A stretch of DNA of 39,776 bases from an uncultured Bacilli bacterium (GCA_934183705.1 CAKPSW010000002.1:1-39776), one strand, 5' to 3'. Numbered from the stretch's first letter, positions 16,865 through 24,569 are shown. The notes: generated from the sequence alone by a model not told the origin. Made by a program: numbers and translations.

Positions 16865-16893
16865 TTGCTAAGACAAATAAAAATATGTATAAT
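16865..16893 (+). promoter_or_regulatory. Promoter of the beta-helix gene
   Basis: TTGCTA (16865-16870), 17 bases, TATAAT (16888-16893), preceded by TG in ATATG; 17 bases before the start codon. Confidence 0.72.
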
Positions 16894-16910
16894 TAACTTA
16901 GGGTGATAAT

Positions 16911-17546
16911 ATGAATTTAAATGAAACATTAGCGGAGCCTTTATTTACAAATATAGATGCCTACTGGGAAGTAATACCCAAAATAAAAGACTTCCCTCAA
17001 TCATTAGAAGAAAATATAAATAAAGATAATTACACTGAAATAAAAGAAGGTATATGGATTGGAGAAAACGTAAGTATAGACAAAACAAGTATTATCAAAG
17101 GACCATGTATCATTGATGATAATACTACTATCGGACCATATGCCTACATAAGAGAAAACACTATAATAGGTAAAAATTGTCATATTGGTCATGCCACAGA
17201 AATAAAAAATAGCATCATTTTTAACAATTGCCAAATATCCCATTTTAACTATATAGGGGATTCCATCATCGGAAATAATAGTCACTTAGCAGCGGGAGCA
17301 ATAATAAGTAACCTAAAAAATGATGGTTCCAATATTAAAATAAACAACATCGAAGTACCACTTCGTAAACTAGGAGCCATTATTCATGACCATGTTGAAG
17401 TAGGATGTAATAGTGTTATTTATCCAGGAACAATCATTTATTCAAATGTAAGTATATATCCCCTAACAAGAGTAAGAGGAGTAATAAAAGAAAATACCAT
17501 CGTAAAAGATGAACATACAAAAGTAGAAAGAGTAGATAACAAATAA
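16911..17546 (+). CDS. Stand-alone left-handed beta-helix acyltransferase (GlmU C-domain-like)
   Basis: 211 residues consisting of a short helical start (MNLNETLAEPLFTNIDAYWEV) and hexapeptide repeats that form a left-handed beta helix (TIIGPY, IGENVS, IGKNCHIGHATEIKNSIIF, IGDSIIGNNSHLAAGAIISN). The HxxE/NLK pattern and the LGAIIHDHVEVGCNSVIYPGT end resemble the acetyltransferase half of GlmU. The uridyltransferase half is missing. Family members of this type are often named UDP-GlcNAc pyrophosphorylase-like. The donor and acceptor cannot be read from sequence; acetylation of an amino sugar phosphate is the likeliest role. Single gene with own promoter and terminator. Confidence 0.8.
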   Translation: MNLNETLAEPLFTNIDAYWEVIPKIKDFPQSLEENINKDNYTEIKEGIWIGENVSIDKTSIIKGPCIIDDNTTIGPYAYIRENTIIGKNCHIGHATEIKNSIIFNNCQISHFNYIGDSIIGNNSHLAAGAIISNLKNDGSNIKINNIEVPLRKLGAIIHDHVEVGCNSVIYPGTIIYSNVSIYPLTRVRGVIKENTIVKDEHTKVERVDNK

Positions 17547-17560
17547 TATCTACTCTTTAA
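17527..17560 (+). terminator. Terminator overlapping the end of the beta-helix gene
   Basis: AAAGAGTAGAT (17527-17537) pairs with ATCTACTCTTT (17548-17558). The stop codon is at the loop. Confidence 0.7.
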
Positions 17561-17567
17561 TCAAAAT

Positions 17568-17596
17568 TTGCAAAAATCAAACATTTGTGCTATAAT
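17568..17596 (+). promoter_or_regulatory. Promoter of the J-domain gene
   Basis: TTGCAA (17568-17573), 17 bases, TATAAT (17591-17596), extended -10 TG. It excludes an upstream in-frame ATG at 17568 as a start. Confidence 0.78.
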
Positions 17597-17624
17597 ACTA
17601 ATCACTCAAAGGGGAGGTATAATT

Positions 17625-18437
17625 ATGACGTTATTAGAAGCCTATAAAGTTATAGGAGTAAAAGAAAGTGATACTATTGAAATAATCAAAAAAAGATATA
17701 GAAAACTAGCTCGTGAAAATCACCCAGACGTATCAGAAAGAATAGATGCTGAAGAAATAACAAAAAGATTAAATGTTGCTTATGATATAATTATTAAATC
17801 TAAGAAGGAAGAACAAAGTCAAACAAGTAAAGAAGATACATCTAGTAAAGAAAATCATAATGACTACAAAAATAATCAATATAAATATGATCAAAATACA
17901 TATGACTACAATAAAGAAAGTGAAAGACTATATAAGATGTATACAGATGAAAAATATGTTGGAGCAACAGCCAAAGATAAAGAATTCATAGATTGGTTAA
18001 ATGATTATAAAAGAATAGAAAAAATTGCTTCCGGGTTAAATACAACACGTGCTAAACTATATGCCAAATATGTATCCTTCATATATAGCCATCAATTAAA
18101 CAAAGACAATCTAAAATTAACTTTTATAGAATATATAGAGTTAACATTAATGTGTCATAATATGAATAAAACTATCGAAGAATTAGAAAAAGAACACAAA
18201 GAAGCTTTAACTGGCTATATAACTAATAAAGAAAACTTCTTAGAATATGTATTAGAAAGAAGACAAATAAAAGAAATATCAAAATATATTGGTATAAGAG
18301 AAGCGGATTTAGAATTAGATTATCTATATCAAAGAGTTATAGGTAAACTAAATAATTGCCCTTTTATATTATTTGCTAAAGAAAAATATCTAGAATATAT
18401 CAGTAGTGAAACTAAATATAAATATAAGACAAAATAG
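17625..18437 (+). CDS. J-domain (DnaJ-like) protein of unknown specificity
   Basis: 270-residue Hsp70 co-chaperone-like protein. The N-terminal J domain (1 to about 62) has the catalytic HPD at 33-35 (ARENHPDVSE) within helices II and III. A Tyr/Asn/Lys-rich linker (about 63-105) leads to a charged helical C-terminal domain that I do not recognise. There is no Gly/Phe region, zinc finger or membrane segment, so it is not DnaJ itself. ATG 17625 follows GGGGAGG by 8 bases, and an upstream in-frame ATG overlaps the promoter. It ends in a strong terminator directly before dacB. Confidence 0.85.
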   Translation: MTLLEAYKVIGVKESDTIEIIKKRYRKLARENHPDVSERIDAEEITKRLNVAYDIIIKSKKEEQSQTSKEDTSSKENHNDYKNNQYKYDQNTYDYNKESERLYKMYTDEKYVGATAKDKEFIDWLNDYKRIEKIASGLNTTRAKLYAKYVSFIYSHQLNKDNLKLTFIEYIELTLMCHNMNKTIEELEKEHKEALTGYITNKENFLEYVLERRQIKEISKYIGIREADLELDYLYQRVIGKLNNCPFILFAKEKYLEYISSETKYKYKTK

Positions 18438-18458
18438 GACTAAACAAGTCCTATTTTT
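18431..18458 (+). terminator. Terminator after the J-domain gene
   Basis: AAAATAGGACT (18431-18441) pairs with AGTCCTATTTT (18447-18457), loop AAACA, T-rich end. The stop codon is in the left arm. Confidence 0.82.
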
Positions 18459-18481
18459 CATACTATTTTATAGGTGATAGT

Positions 18482-19549
18482 ATGAAAAAAATATTAGTAG
18501 CATGTATAAGCATTTTAATTCTTATGCCTATAGTAAGAGCCAGTACCACTAGTGCCTCATCATATATCTTAATGGATCAAAATACCGGTAGAGTCCTATT
18601 ATCCAAAGATAAAGATAGCCAAAGACTAATAGCATCAATAACTAAGATAATGACTTGTATACTAGCCTTAGAAAGTGGAAAAACAGAAGATGTAGTAACA
18701 GTAGATGAAAATGCTACTTCTGCATATGGTTCAGGTATTTATATAGAAGTAGGGGAAGAAATAAAACTAAAAGATTTATTATATGGTTTAATGCTAAGAA
18801 GTGGTAACGATGCTGCTTCAATGATCGCATCTTATGTATCAGGAAGTATAGAAGAATTTGTAAAACAAATGAATAATAAAGCCAAAGAACTAGGTATGAA
18901 AAATACCACTCTTTATAGTCCTAGTGGCCTTCCAACACCACATGGTAATTTATCATCAGTATATGACATGGCCATTCTTACAAAGTATGCCATGCAAAAC
19001 AAAGAATATAGAAAAATAGTAAGTACCAAAAAATACAAAGTAGCAACAAATAAAAAAACCTATATATGGCACAATAAAAATAAACTATTAAAATACGATT
19101 ATATAACAGGTGGAAAAACCGGCTATACCGAAGAATCAGGAAGAACCCTAGTAAGTACTGCTAATATAGATAACATGAATTTAATAGTGGTAACAATAAG
19201 AGATAGTGATGACTGGAATACTCATTTAGAATTATATAATTATGCTAAAGATAACTATATATCCTATAAAGTATTAAATAAAAACAAATTCAAAGTAATA
19301 GGGGATACCTACTATAAAGGAAATACCTTCTATATAAAAAACGATGTCTATATACCACTATTAAAAAGTGAAAAAAAATCTCTAATAAGTCATATAAAAT
19401 TAGAAAAAAAGAAAAAATATAATAGTGGTGACAAAGTAGGAGTAATAGAAATATATCTAAAAGAAAAATTACTACATGAAGAAGATATCTACATATCAAA
19501 AGCAAAAAAGAAAAAAAGAAATAAAATAAAAGCGTGGTTTAATGATTAA
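18482..19549 (+). CDS. dacB: D-alanyl-D-alanine carboxypeptidase (PBP5/DacB type)
   Basis: Penicillin-binding protein that trims the terminal D-Ala from peptidoglycan stem peptides, acting outside the membrane. Signal peptide about 1-20 (ending RAS). All three active-site motifs are present: S52-I-T-K55, S107-G-N and K212-T-G. Length 355 includes the C-terminal beta domain; a basic tail (KAKKKKRNKIKAW) ends it where an amphipathic anchor is usual. It is the first gene of dacB-spmA-spmB, the B. subtilis spore-cortex operon, so it is probably the sporulation-specific enzyme rather than the vegetative DacA. It overlaps spmA by 8 bases. No vegetative promoter is visible in the 24 bases upstream. 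Confidence 0.92.
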   Translation: MKKILVACISILILMPIVRASTTSASSYILMDQNTGRVLLSKDKDSQRLIASITKIMTCILALESGKTEDVVTVDENATSAYGSGIYIEVGEEIKLKDLLYGLMLRSGNDAASMIASYVSGSIEEFVKQMNNKAKELGMKNTTLYSPSGLPTPHGNLSSVYDMAILTKYAMQNKEYRKIVSTKKYKVATNKKTYIWHNKNKLLKYDYITGGKTGYTEESGRTLVSTANIDNMNLIVVTIRDSDDWNTHLELYNYAKDNYISYKVLNKNKFKVIGDTYYKGNTFYIKNDVYIPLLKSEKKSLISHIKLEKKKKYNSGDKVGVIEIYLKEKLLHEEDIYISKAKKKKRNKIKAWFND

Positions 19550-20123
19550 TTATATATGGGGAGTATTCATAATATTAGGAATAACATACAGTATAATAAA
19601 TAAAGACCCCAATTTAACAAATAATCTCCTTACTAGCGGAAAAACCTCTATAGATATGATATTAACAATTCTTCCACTTATGTGTCTTTGGCTTGGAATT
19701 ACCAAAATAGCGGAAGCTTCATCTCTATTAACTCTAGTAAGCAAAAAACTATCTAAAATAATAAAAATAATATTTCCTGAGATTCCTAAAGATCATCCTG
19801 CTATAGGATATATATCCTCAAATATCGTTATGAATATGTTAGGCCTAGGTAACGCTGCTACACCATTTGGTATAAAAGCTATGGAAGAATTACAAGAATT
19901 AAACCAAAACAAAGATGAAGCTTCACGTAGTATGATAACATTCTTAGTAATAAATACATCTTCCGTAACCATTATTCCCACTACTGTAATAAGTCTAAGA
20001 TTATTACATGGTTCCATAGATGCCTCAGAAATAATACCAGTAACTATTCTAACAACATTTATATCAACATTTATAGCTCTAATATTAGATAGAATATTCT
20101 ACTTAGTATGGAGGAAGACATGA
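19542..20123 (+). CDS. spmA: Spore maturation protein A
   Basis: 193-residue membrane protein of the nucleoside-recognition (Gate) family, needed with SpmB for normal spore core dehydration in Bacillus. Hydrophobic helices are at about 3-17, 40-60, 95-110 and 125-190. Family motifs visible are LPLMCLWLGITKIAEASSL, HPAIGYISSNIVMNMLGLGNAATPFG (read in two parts) and TSSVTIIPTTVISLR. It overlaps dacB by 8 bases and spmB by the ATGA at 20120-20123, a fully coupled operon. Confidence 0.93.
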   Translation: MINYIWGVFIILGITYSIINKDPNLTNNLLTSGKTSIDMILTILPLMCLWLGITKIAEASSLLTLVSKKLSKIIKIIFPEIPKDHPAIGYISSNIVMNMLGLGNAATPFGIKAMEELQELNQNKDEASRSMITFLVINTSSVTIIPTTVISLRLLHGSIDASEIIPVTILTTFISTFIALILDRIFYLVWRKT

Positions 20124-20632
20124 TAAATATAATAGTTCCCCTATTAGTAGTAATAATAATAATTTATGGTATTTATAAAAAAGTAGATATCTTTGATACC
20201 TTTCTATTAGGAGTAAAAGAAGGATTAAAAGTATCTATAAATCTATTTCCAACAATATTTGCCATGGTAATAGCAATAACAATGTTAACAAATAGCAATT
20301 TAATATTAGATATAAGTAACATATTAGGAGAATCATTAAATAAGATAAAATTTCCTAAAGAAGTATTACCATTAGCCCTTCTAAGACCAATATCCGGATC
20401 AAGTTCATTAGTAATTCTGAATGATATTCTAGCAAGATATGGACCAGATAGTTTCATAGGAAGAGTAGCATCAGTAATGCAAGGATCAACAGATACAACA
20501 ATTTATATAATAAGTTTATATTTCTCTAGTATCGGTATAAAAAAAATAAGATACTCCCTTATCGTAGGCCTTTTAGCGGATTTAATAAGCGTCATCTTAT
20601 CACTATTAATAGTATCAATGTATTTTAATTAA
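20120..20632 (+). CDS. spmB: Spore maturation protein B
   Basis: 170-residue membrane partner of SpmA. Family motifs are GVKEGLKVSINLFPTIFAM, LALLRPISGSSSLVILNDI and YGPDSFIGRVASVMQGSTDTT (read in parts). I start at ATG 20120, which overlaps the spmA stop as ATGA and follows GGAGG by 5 bases. An ATG at 20108 lies upstream of that ribosome-binding site. It closes dacB-spmA-spmB and ends at a terminator shared with the convergent tRNA-Leu. Confidence 0.93.
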   Translation: MINIIVPLLVVIIIIYGIYKKVDIFDTFLLGVKEGLKVSINLFPTIFAMVIAITMLTNSNLILDISNILGESLNKIKFPKEVLPLALLRPISGSSSLVILNDILARYGPDSFIGRVASVMQGSTDTTIYIISLYFSSIGIKKIRYSLIVGLLADLISVILSLLIVSMYFN

Positions 20633-20643
20633 AAATATAATAA

Positions 20644-20667
20644 AAAGTAGGAATCACTTCCTACTTT
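20644..20667. terminator. Two-way terminator, spmB and tRNA-Leu
   Basis: AAAGTAGGAA (20644-20653) pairs with TTCCTACTTT (20658-20667), loop TCAC. On the minus strand it is followed by a T-run (TTTTTA), on the plus strand by AAATTTT. Confidence 0.82.
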
Positions 20668-20677
20668 AAATTTTAAT

Positions 20678-20763
20678 TGGTACCAGCCAAGGGACTTGAA
20701 CCCTCACACCATCACTGATAGTAGATTTTGAGTCTACCGCGTCTACCATTCCGCCAGGCTGGC
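20678..20763 (-). tRNA. tRNA-Leu (anticodon CAA)
   Basis: 86 bases including an encoded CCA. Acceptor stem GCCAGCC with GGCTGGT; anticodon arm GTAGA-CTCAAAA-TCTAC gives anticodon CAA (reads UUG); a long variable arm (CTATCAGTGATGGTG region) marks a class II tRNA; T arm GAGGGTTCAAGTCCCT. Downstream of queA on the same strand, with no T-tract terminator between them, so it may be cotranscribed. Confidence 0.95.
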
Positions 20764-20767
20764 ATTA

Positions 20768-20795
20768 CTACTAAATTATATAATAAATTTAGTAG
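20768..20795 (-). other. Hairpin between queA and tRNA-Leu
   Basis: CTACTAAATT pairs with AATTTAGTAG around an 8-base loop. On the minus strand no T-run follows, so it does not look like a terminator. It could mark a processing site 5' of the tRNA. Confidence 0.4.
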
Positions 20796-20805
20796 AAAGT
20801 AAATA

Positions 20806-21843
20806 TTATTTTACATTTTTCTTAATAAACATTGCATCTCCAAACGAAAAGAAACGATATTTATTATCTACTGCATACTTGTAGGCATCAAGAATAATAT
20901 CTTTACTAGAAAAAGCTGATACAAGCATAATTAAAGTAGACTTAGGCAAATGAAAATTAGTAATAAGTCCATCTATACCCTTGAATTCATATCCAGGATA
21001 AATAAAAATATCTGTCCATCCAGAACATTCCTTAAATTCACCATATTTACTCATAATAGTTTCAAGTGTTCTAGTAGTAGTAGTACCAACAGAAATAATA
21101 TTTCTTTTATCCTTCTTAGCATCACTAAGAATTTTAGCACTATTCTTACTCATACTATAAAATTCCGAATGCATCTTATGTTTAGTTACATCCTCAACAT
21201 TAACAGGCCTAAAAGTACCAAGTCCTACATGTAACGTAATATAACATATAATAACACCTTTCTTTTCAATTTTATCTAAAAGTTCCTTCGTAAAATGAAG
21301 ACCAGCCGTTGGAGCAGCAGCACTACCAATATTTTTAGCATATACAGTTTGATACATATCATTATCTTCAAGTTTAGTCTTAATATAAGGCGGAAGAGGC
21401 ATACTACCAAGTTCATCAAGAATTTCATAGAAAATACCATCATAAATAAAATCAAATACTCTAATACCTTCATCATGAACTTCCGTGCATTTAGCTTTAA
21501 GTTTACCTTCCCCAAAAGAAACAACAGTACCAGTTTTAACCCTTTTAGCGGGTTTAACTAAACATTCCCATCTATCATCACAAATATTCTTAAGCAGTAA
21601 TAGTTCAATAACTGCTCCCGTATCATCTTTAACACCAATAATTCTAGCAGGTAATACTTTAGTATCATTAAGAACCAAAACATCACCTTTATTCAAATAA
21701 TTAATAATATTATAAAACTTATCATCAATCTTATCACCAGTATCCCTATCTAAAACCAACATTCTAGATTCTGCTCTATCCTCTAAAGGAACTTGTGCAA
21801 TAAGTTCTTCTGGTAAGTAATAATCAAAATCATCTGTCCTCAT
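20806..21843 (-). CDS. queA: S-adenosylmethionine:tRNA ribosyltransferase-isomerase
   Basis: Transfers and isomerises the ribosyl group of S-adenosylmethionine onto preQ1 in tRNA, giving epoxyqueuosine. The 345-residue product is full length, starting [20 protein letters not shown] after the first residues, with [24 protein letters not shown] and [21 protein letters not shown] 21843 is preceded by AAGGAAG. In Bacillus queA sits by ruvAB and tgt; here it is apart from ruvA, and tgt is not in the window. Likely cotranscribed with tRNA-Leu. Confidence 0.96.
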   Translation of the reverse strand: MRTDDFDYYLPEELIAQVPLEDRAESRMLVLDRDTGDKIDDKFYNIINYLNKGDVLVLNDTKVLPARIIGVKDDTGAVIELLLLKNICDDRWECLVKPAKRVKTGTVVSFGEGKLKAKCTEVHDEGIRVFDFIYDGIFYEILDELGSMPLPPYIKTKLEDNDMYQTVYAKNIGSAAAPTAGLHFTKELLDKIEKKGVIICYITLHVGLGTFRPVNVEDVTKHKMHSEFYSMSKNSAKILSDAKKDKRNIISVGTTTTRTLETIMSKYGEFKECSGWTDIFIYPGYEFKGIDGLITNFHLPKSTLIMLVSAFSSKDIILDAYKYAVDNKYRFFSFGDAMFIKKNVK

Positions 21844-21867
21844 ATATACTTCCTTCTTTCCTTAAGT

Positions 21868-21896
21868 ATTATATAACAAAAATAACATTATAGCAA
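21868..21896 (-). promoter_or_regulatory. Promoter of queA
   Basis: Minus strand TTGCTA, 17 bases, TATAAT, 24 bases before the start codon. Confidence 0.72.
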
Positions 21897-21920
21897 TTAT
21901 AAAAATAAAACATTACCATA

Positions 21921-21949
21921 TTTACAAAATCACAAAAATATAGTAATAT
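21921..21949 (+). promoter_or_regulatory. Promoter of the ZnuA-like gene
   Basis: TTTACA (21921-21926), 17 bases, TAATAT (21944-21949). Confidence 0.5.
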
Positions 21950-21978
21950 TATTATAGTAGGAAGAAAGAAGGAATAAA

Positions 21979-22866
21979 GTGAAAAAAAGAAAAATATTAA
22001 TAATACTAATAATAACTCTTACATTACTATCAGGATGTAAATTAAATATAGATACCGATTCAATGAAAGATATAAAAGTATATACTACAATATACCCAAT
22101 AAGATATCTAATAGATAGCTTATATGGAACAAATAGTACAATATATAGTATATATCCATCAGGAGTAGAACCAAAAGACTTCCAACTATCAGATAAAAAA
22201 CTAGAAGAATACTCCCAAGCAGATCTATTTGTCTTCAATAGTTTAGATAAAGAAAGAGATTATGCTGTAAAAATGATAAATAAAAATAAAAAATTAAAGA
22301 TAATAGATGTTTCTATGGGAATGACTTATGATACAGATATAGCAGAACTATGGTTAAATCCATATAACTACCTAATGATGGCTCAGAACACAAAGAATGG
22401 ATTATTAGAATATATATCAAATCCATATCTAATAAGTAATGATGAAGGAACAGGTATTGAAGATAAATATGAGGCATTAAAATATGATTTATCACGTTTA
22501 GATGCAGATATTAAGGAAACAATATCATTATCCTCATATGATACAATAGTAGTGGATGATAATGTATTTAACTTCTTGTCCAAATATAATTTAAATGTTA
22601 TATCACTAGAAGAAGATGACGAATTAACTGATGTTAAAATTAATGAAGTAAAAAAATTAATAAACGAAGGCAAGATAAAATACATCTATTCCTCTAAAGA
22701 AGAAACTAATGATACTTGTAAAAAACTAATAGAAAATTATGGAGTAGAGTTAGTAACATTAAACACTATGGAAACAGTAGATGGAGGAATAACTAATTCT
22801 AATGAAAACTATGTAACAGTAATGAATAACAACTTAGAACTATTAAATAAAGAATTATATAAATAA
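21979..22866 (+). CDS. ZnuA/SBP_bac_9-like lipoprotein lacking the metal-binding histidines
   Basis: 295-residue lipoprotein (lipobox LLSGC, Cys20) with the fold pattern of cluster A-I metal-binding solute-binding proteins: IKVYTTIYPIRYLIDSLYG, then EP-D-F, a long helix, and a second lobe. The positions normally holding zinc/manganese ligands differ: EPHD is EPKD (64-67), HxWLDP is ELWLNP (123-128), and HDAFGYFAKRYGL is DDNVFNFLSKYNL (193-205). No permease or ATPase gene is adjacent. It may therefore bind another ligand or have a non-transport role. GTG start at 21979, with GAAGGAA upstream. Confidence 0.78.
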   Translation: MKKRKILIILIITLTLLSGCKLNIDTDSMKDIKVYTTIYPIRYLIDSLYGTNSTIYSIYPSGVEPKDFQLSDKKLEEYSQADLFVFNSLDKERDYAVKMINKNKKLKIIDVSMGMTYDTDIAELWLNPYNYLMMAQNTKNGLLEYISNPYLISNDEGTGIEDKYEALKYDLSRLDADIKETISLSSYDTIVVDDNVFNFLSKYNLNVISLEEDDELTDVKINEVKKLINEGKIKYIYSSKEETNDTCKKLIENYGVELVTLNTMETVDGGITNSNENYVTVMNNNLELLNKELYK

Positions 22867-22879
22867 TACCAAAAAACAC

Positions 22880-22908
22880 TTGTCAAACTAAAAAAAATGT
22901 AATATAAT
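22880..22908 (+). promoter_or_regulatory. Promoter of tRNA-Met
   Basis: TTGTCA (22880-22885), 17 bases, TATAAT (22903-22908), 15 bases before the mature 5' end of the tRNA. Confidence 0.78.
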
Positions 22909-22923
22909 TATATTACATTTAAC

Positions 22924-23000
22924 GGCGAGATAGCTCAGTTGGCTAGAGCATTCGGTTCATACCCGAAGGGTCGAGGGTTCGAATCCCCCTCTCGCTACCA
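22924..23000 (+). tRNA. tRNA-Met (anticodon CAU, elongator type)
   Basis: 77 bases with encoded CCA. Acceptor GGCGAGA with TCTCGCT, D arm AGCTCAGTTGGCTAGAGC, anticodon arm TTCGG-TTCATAC-CCGAA (CAU), T arm GAGGGTTCGAATCCCCC. The sequence resembles the Bacillus elongator tRNA-Met; the initiator would begin CGCGGGG. A CAU tRNA converted to Ile2 by lysidine cannot be fully excluded. Confidence 0.95.
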
Positions 23001-23038
23001 TATATTGATAAGAAACTCGAATATTTTCGAGATAATAT

Positions 23039-23079
23039 AAAACTACTCTCAAATTAAATTGAAAGTAGTTTTCTTTTTT
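23039..23079 (+). terminator. Terminator after tRNA-Met
   Basis: A 14-bp stem with one mismatch (AAAACTACTCTCAA with TTGAAAGTAGTTTT), loop ATTAAA, followed by CTTTTTT. A smaller hairpin CTCGAA-TATT-TTCGAG lies just upstream (23016-23031). Confidence 0.8.
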
Positions 23080-23124
23080 CATAATATAAATAGATATCAT
23101 AACTACATAATAAGTTTAAACACA

Positions 23125-23664
23125 TTATTTCGTCCTTGTTTTAACAGAATTAATAATCTTTAAACCCTCAGCAATTTGAGGTTCTAATTCTCTTATTTCA
23201 TCAAGAGAATAATATTCTTTATTAACATGTCCTTCAACATAATCACTTACATCCTTAAGACAAACTTGATAATTATTCTCCAATATATATTTAAAATATC
23301 TGCTATTATATGTTGTATTTATTCCATCACCGTATGCTAGCATTTCTTCACTTTCTAAATCATATAGTTCAGCTCCACCAAACAAAGTAACACCAGTGCT
23401 ATAAATATATTCACTTACTTTGTATGTTTCAATATTAAAAAGTAAATATACATTTTGACTATTATATAGTTTTATAGCTTCACCATTTTCTATTACATAT
23501 TTATAATAATCCTCTACGTTTGAATAAGAAGAAGAAATAGAACTACGTTCAGGAACTTCATTATCATCACTACCAATAGAACAACCAGTTGTTCCAATCA
23601 TTACACCTGCTAATCCCAATGCTATCAATCTTCTTTTAATTTCCATTAATTCATTTTTATTCAT
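23125..23664 (-). CDS. Unknown putative lipoprotein, 179 residues
   Basis: Not recognised. The N-terminus is basic, followed by a hydrophobic stretch (13-26) and IGTTGC with Cys28. This is a weak lipobox because the -3 position is Thr, so lipidation is likely but not certain. The mature part has a Ser-rich spacer (RSSISSSYS) and a mixed alpha/beta domain with many Tyr, Glu and Asp (EDYYKYVIENGEAIKLYN; YYSLDEIRELEPQIAEGL). ATG 23664 follows GGAGGAGG. Monocistronic, with a promoter 30 bases upstream. Confidence 0.68.
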   Translation of the reverse strand: MNKNELMEIKRRLIALGLAGVMIGTTGCSIGSDDNEVPERSSISSSYSNVEDYYKYVIENGEAIKLYNSQNVYLLFNIETYKVSEYIYSTGVTLFGGAELYDLESEEMLAYGDGINTTYNSRYFKYILENNYQVCLKDVSDYVEGHVNKEYYSLDEIRELEPQIAEGLKIINSVKTRTK

Positions 23665-23695
23665 ATGTTACCTCCTCCAAGTAAAAATCAAACAT

Positions 23696-23723
23696 ATTAT
23701 AACACATTAGATAAAAAAGTCAA
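23696..23723 (-). promoter_or_regulatory. Promoter of the unknown lipoprotein gene
   Basis: Minus strand TTGACT, 16-base spacer, TATAAT with extended -10 TG. The phased 10-base repeat 23724-23750 abuts the -35. Confidence 0.65.
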
Positions 23724-23750
23724 TCTTTTCATATCTTTTCATATCTTTTA
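23724..23750 (-). repeat. Short tandem repeat, 10-base unit, 2.7 copies
   Basis: TCTTTTCATA at 23724-23733 and 23734-23743, then a partial copy. On the minus strand it is an A-rich 10-base phased repeat directly upstream of a -35 box, the position of an UP element. Confidence 0.7.
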
Positions 23751-23818
23751 TAGTAGATAAAACCTAGTTATAATGCATTAACAAATAAAATTAGAAATTA
23801 GAAATTTATTCAAAAGTA

Positions 23819-23847
23819 TTGCATTTTATTAACAAATGGTCTATATT
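23819..23847 (+). promoter_or_regulatory. Orphan promoter in the lipoprotein-tetR gap
   Basis: TTGCAT (23819-23824), 17 bases, TATATT (23842-23847). A hairpin terminator follows within 20 bases of the expected transcript start, and no ORF lies between them. The rest of the 270-base gap (23665-23933) holds the lipoprotein promoter, the 10-base repeat and the tetR terminator. Confidence 0.4.
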
Positions 23848-23853
23848 ATATAT

Positions 23854-23893
23854 CGAGATGTGCCTAGAAAACTTTAGAAGCTCTAGGTCTTTT
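23854..23893 (+). ncRNA. Possible very short RNA, about 40 bases
   Basis: Expected product of the orphan promoter: about 9 bases, then CCTAGA (23863-23868), 13-base loop, TCTAGG (23882-23887) and TCTTTTTC. No known RNA family is recognised. It may instead be the relic of a longer gene or a terminator acting on read-through. Confidence 0.25.
23863..23893 (+). terminator. Hairpin with T-tract (plus strand)
   Basis: CCTAGA pairs with TCTAGG, followed by TCTTTTTC; 6-bp stem, 13-base loop. Confidence 0.5.
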
Positions 23894-23916
23894 TCATTTG
23901 CATTATAAAATTAATT

Positions 23917-23939
23917 AAAAAACGAATAGATGACTATTC
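23917..23939 (-). terminator. Terminator of tetR
   Basis: Minus strand GAATAG-TCAT-CTATTC followed by GTTTTTT. The stem includes the tetR stop codon. Confidence 0.68.
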
Positions 23940-24509
23940 ATTTACAAAATTATCAGGTATTAATAAATCAATATAATTAATAATATCTTCTTTACTATAT
24001 TTATTACCATACATTAACCATTCAAAGCAGATATTAGTAACACCACCAATATAAAATCTAGTTATAATCTCATTAGGAATTTTATGAGATATTACTTCAT
24101 CATTAATTTGATTAATAATAGCTCTATTCAAAATATCATATAAAATATCATTAGTAATACTATTTCTATTATTAATCATTATTGATATATAAGTATCCTT
24201 TTTCTTTTCAATATGATTAAGAAGAAGTTTAATAATTTCAATATAATATTTCTTAGTATTCTTCTCAATACTACCTTCTTTAGTAATTTCTTCAGTAAGA
24301 GAATCTTTCAAACTATTAATATATTCTTCTAAAAGATCATATTTATCAGTATAATGGTCATAGAAGGTAGAACGATTAATAAGTGCCTCGTTACAAATAT
24401 CAGATACCTTTATTTGTTCAAAGCTCTTACTCTTCATAAGCTCTTCGAAAGCGTAATATAAAGCTTTTCTTGTTTTAACTATTCTTAAATCATTCTTTTT
24501 TTCATCCAT
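23934..24509 (-). CDS. TetR/AcrR-family transcriptional regulator
   Basis: 191-residue one-domain repressor. The N-terminal helix-turn-helix shows the TetR signature: RKALYYAFEELMKSKSFEQIKVSDIC (in two parts), then the recognition helix region NRSTFYDHYTDKYDLLEEY. The C-terminal ligand/dimer domain (about 70-190) is diverged and ends NYIDLLIPDNFVNE. It is divergent from the MMPL exporter, with a palindrome (24570-24587) between them. By family habit it represses the exporter and responds to an exported compound, which cannot be named. ATG 24509. Confidence 0.88.
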   Translation of the reverse strand: MDEKKNDLRIVKTRKALYYAFEELMKSKSFEQIKVSDICNEALINRSTFYDHYTDKYDLLEEYINSLKDSLTEEITKEGSIEKNTKKYYIEIIKLLLNHIEKKKDTYISIMINNRNSITNDILYDILNRAIINQINDEVISHKIPNEIITRFYIGGVTNICFEWLMYGNKYSKEDIINYIDLLIPDNFVNE

Positions 24510-24526
24510 TTTTCATCACCACCAAC

Positions 24527-24555
24527 ATTATAACTCTTTTCCATACATTTGTAAA
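24527..24555 (-). promoter_or_regulatory. Promoter of tetR
   Basis: Minus strand TTTACA, 17 bases, TATAAT, 17 bases before the start codon, next to the palindrome at 24570-24587. Confidence 0.68.
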
Positions 24556-24569
24556 GATAAACATCACAA

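Noticed and set aside
18459..18466. CATACTAT upstream of dacB as a sigmaE -10 box
   Set aside because: It would start the transcript only about 9 bases before the ATG, inside the ribosome-binding site, and no matching -35 is present. How dacB is transcribed is left open.
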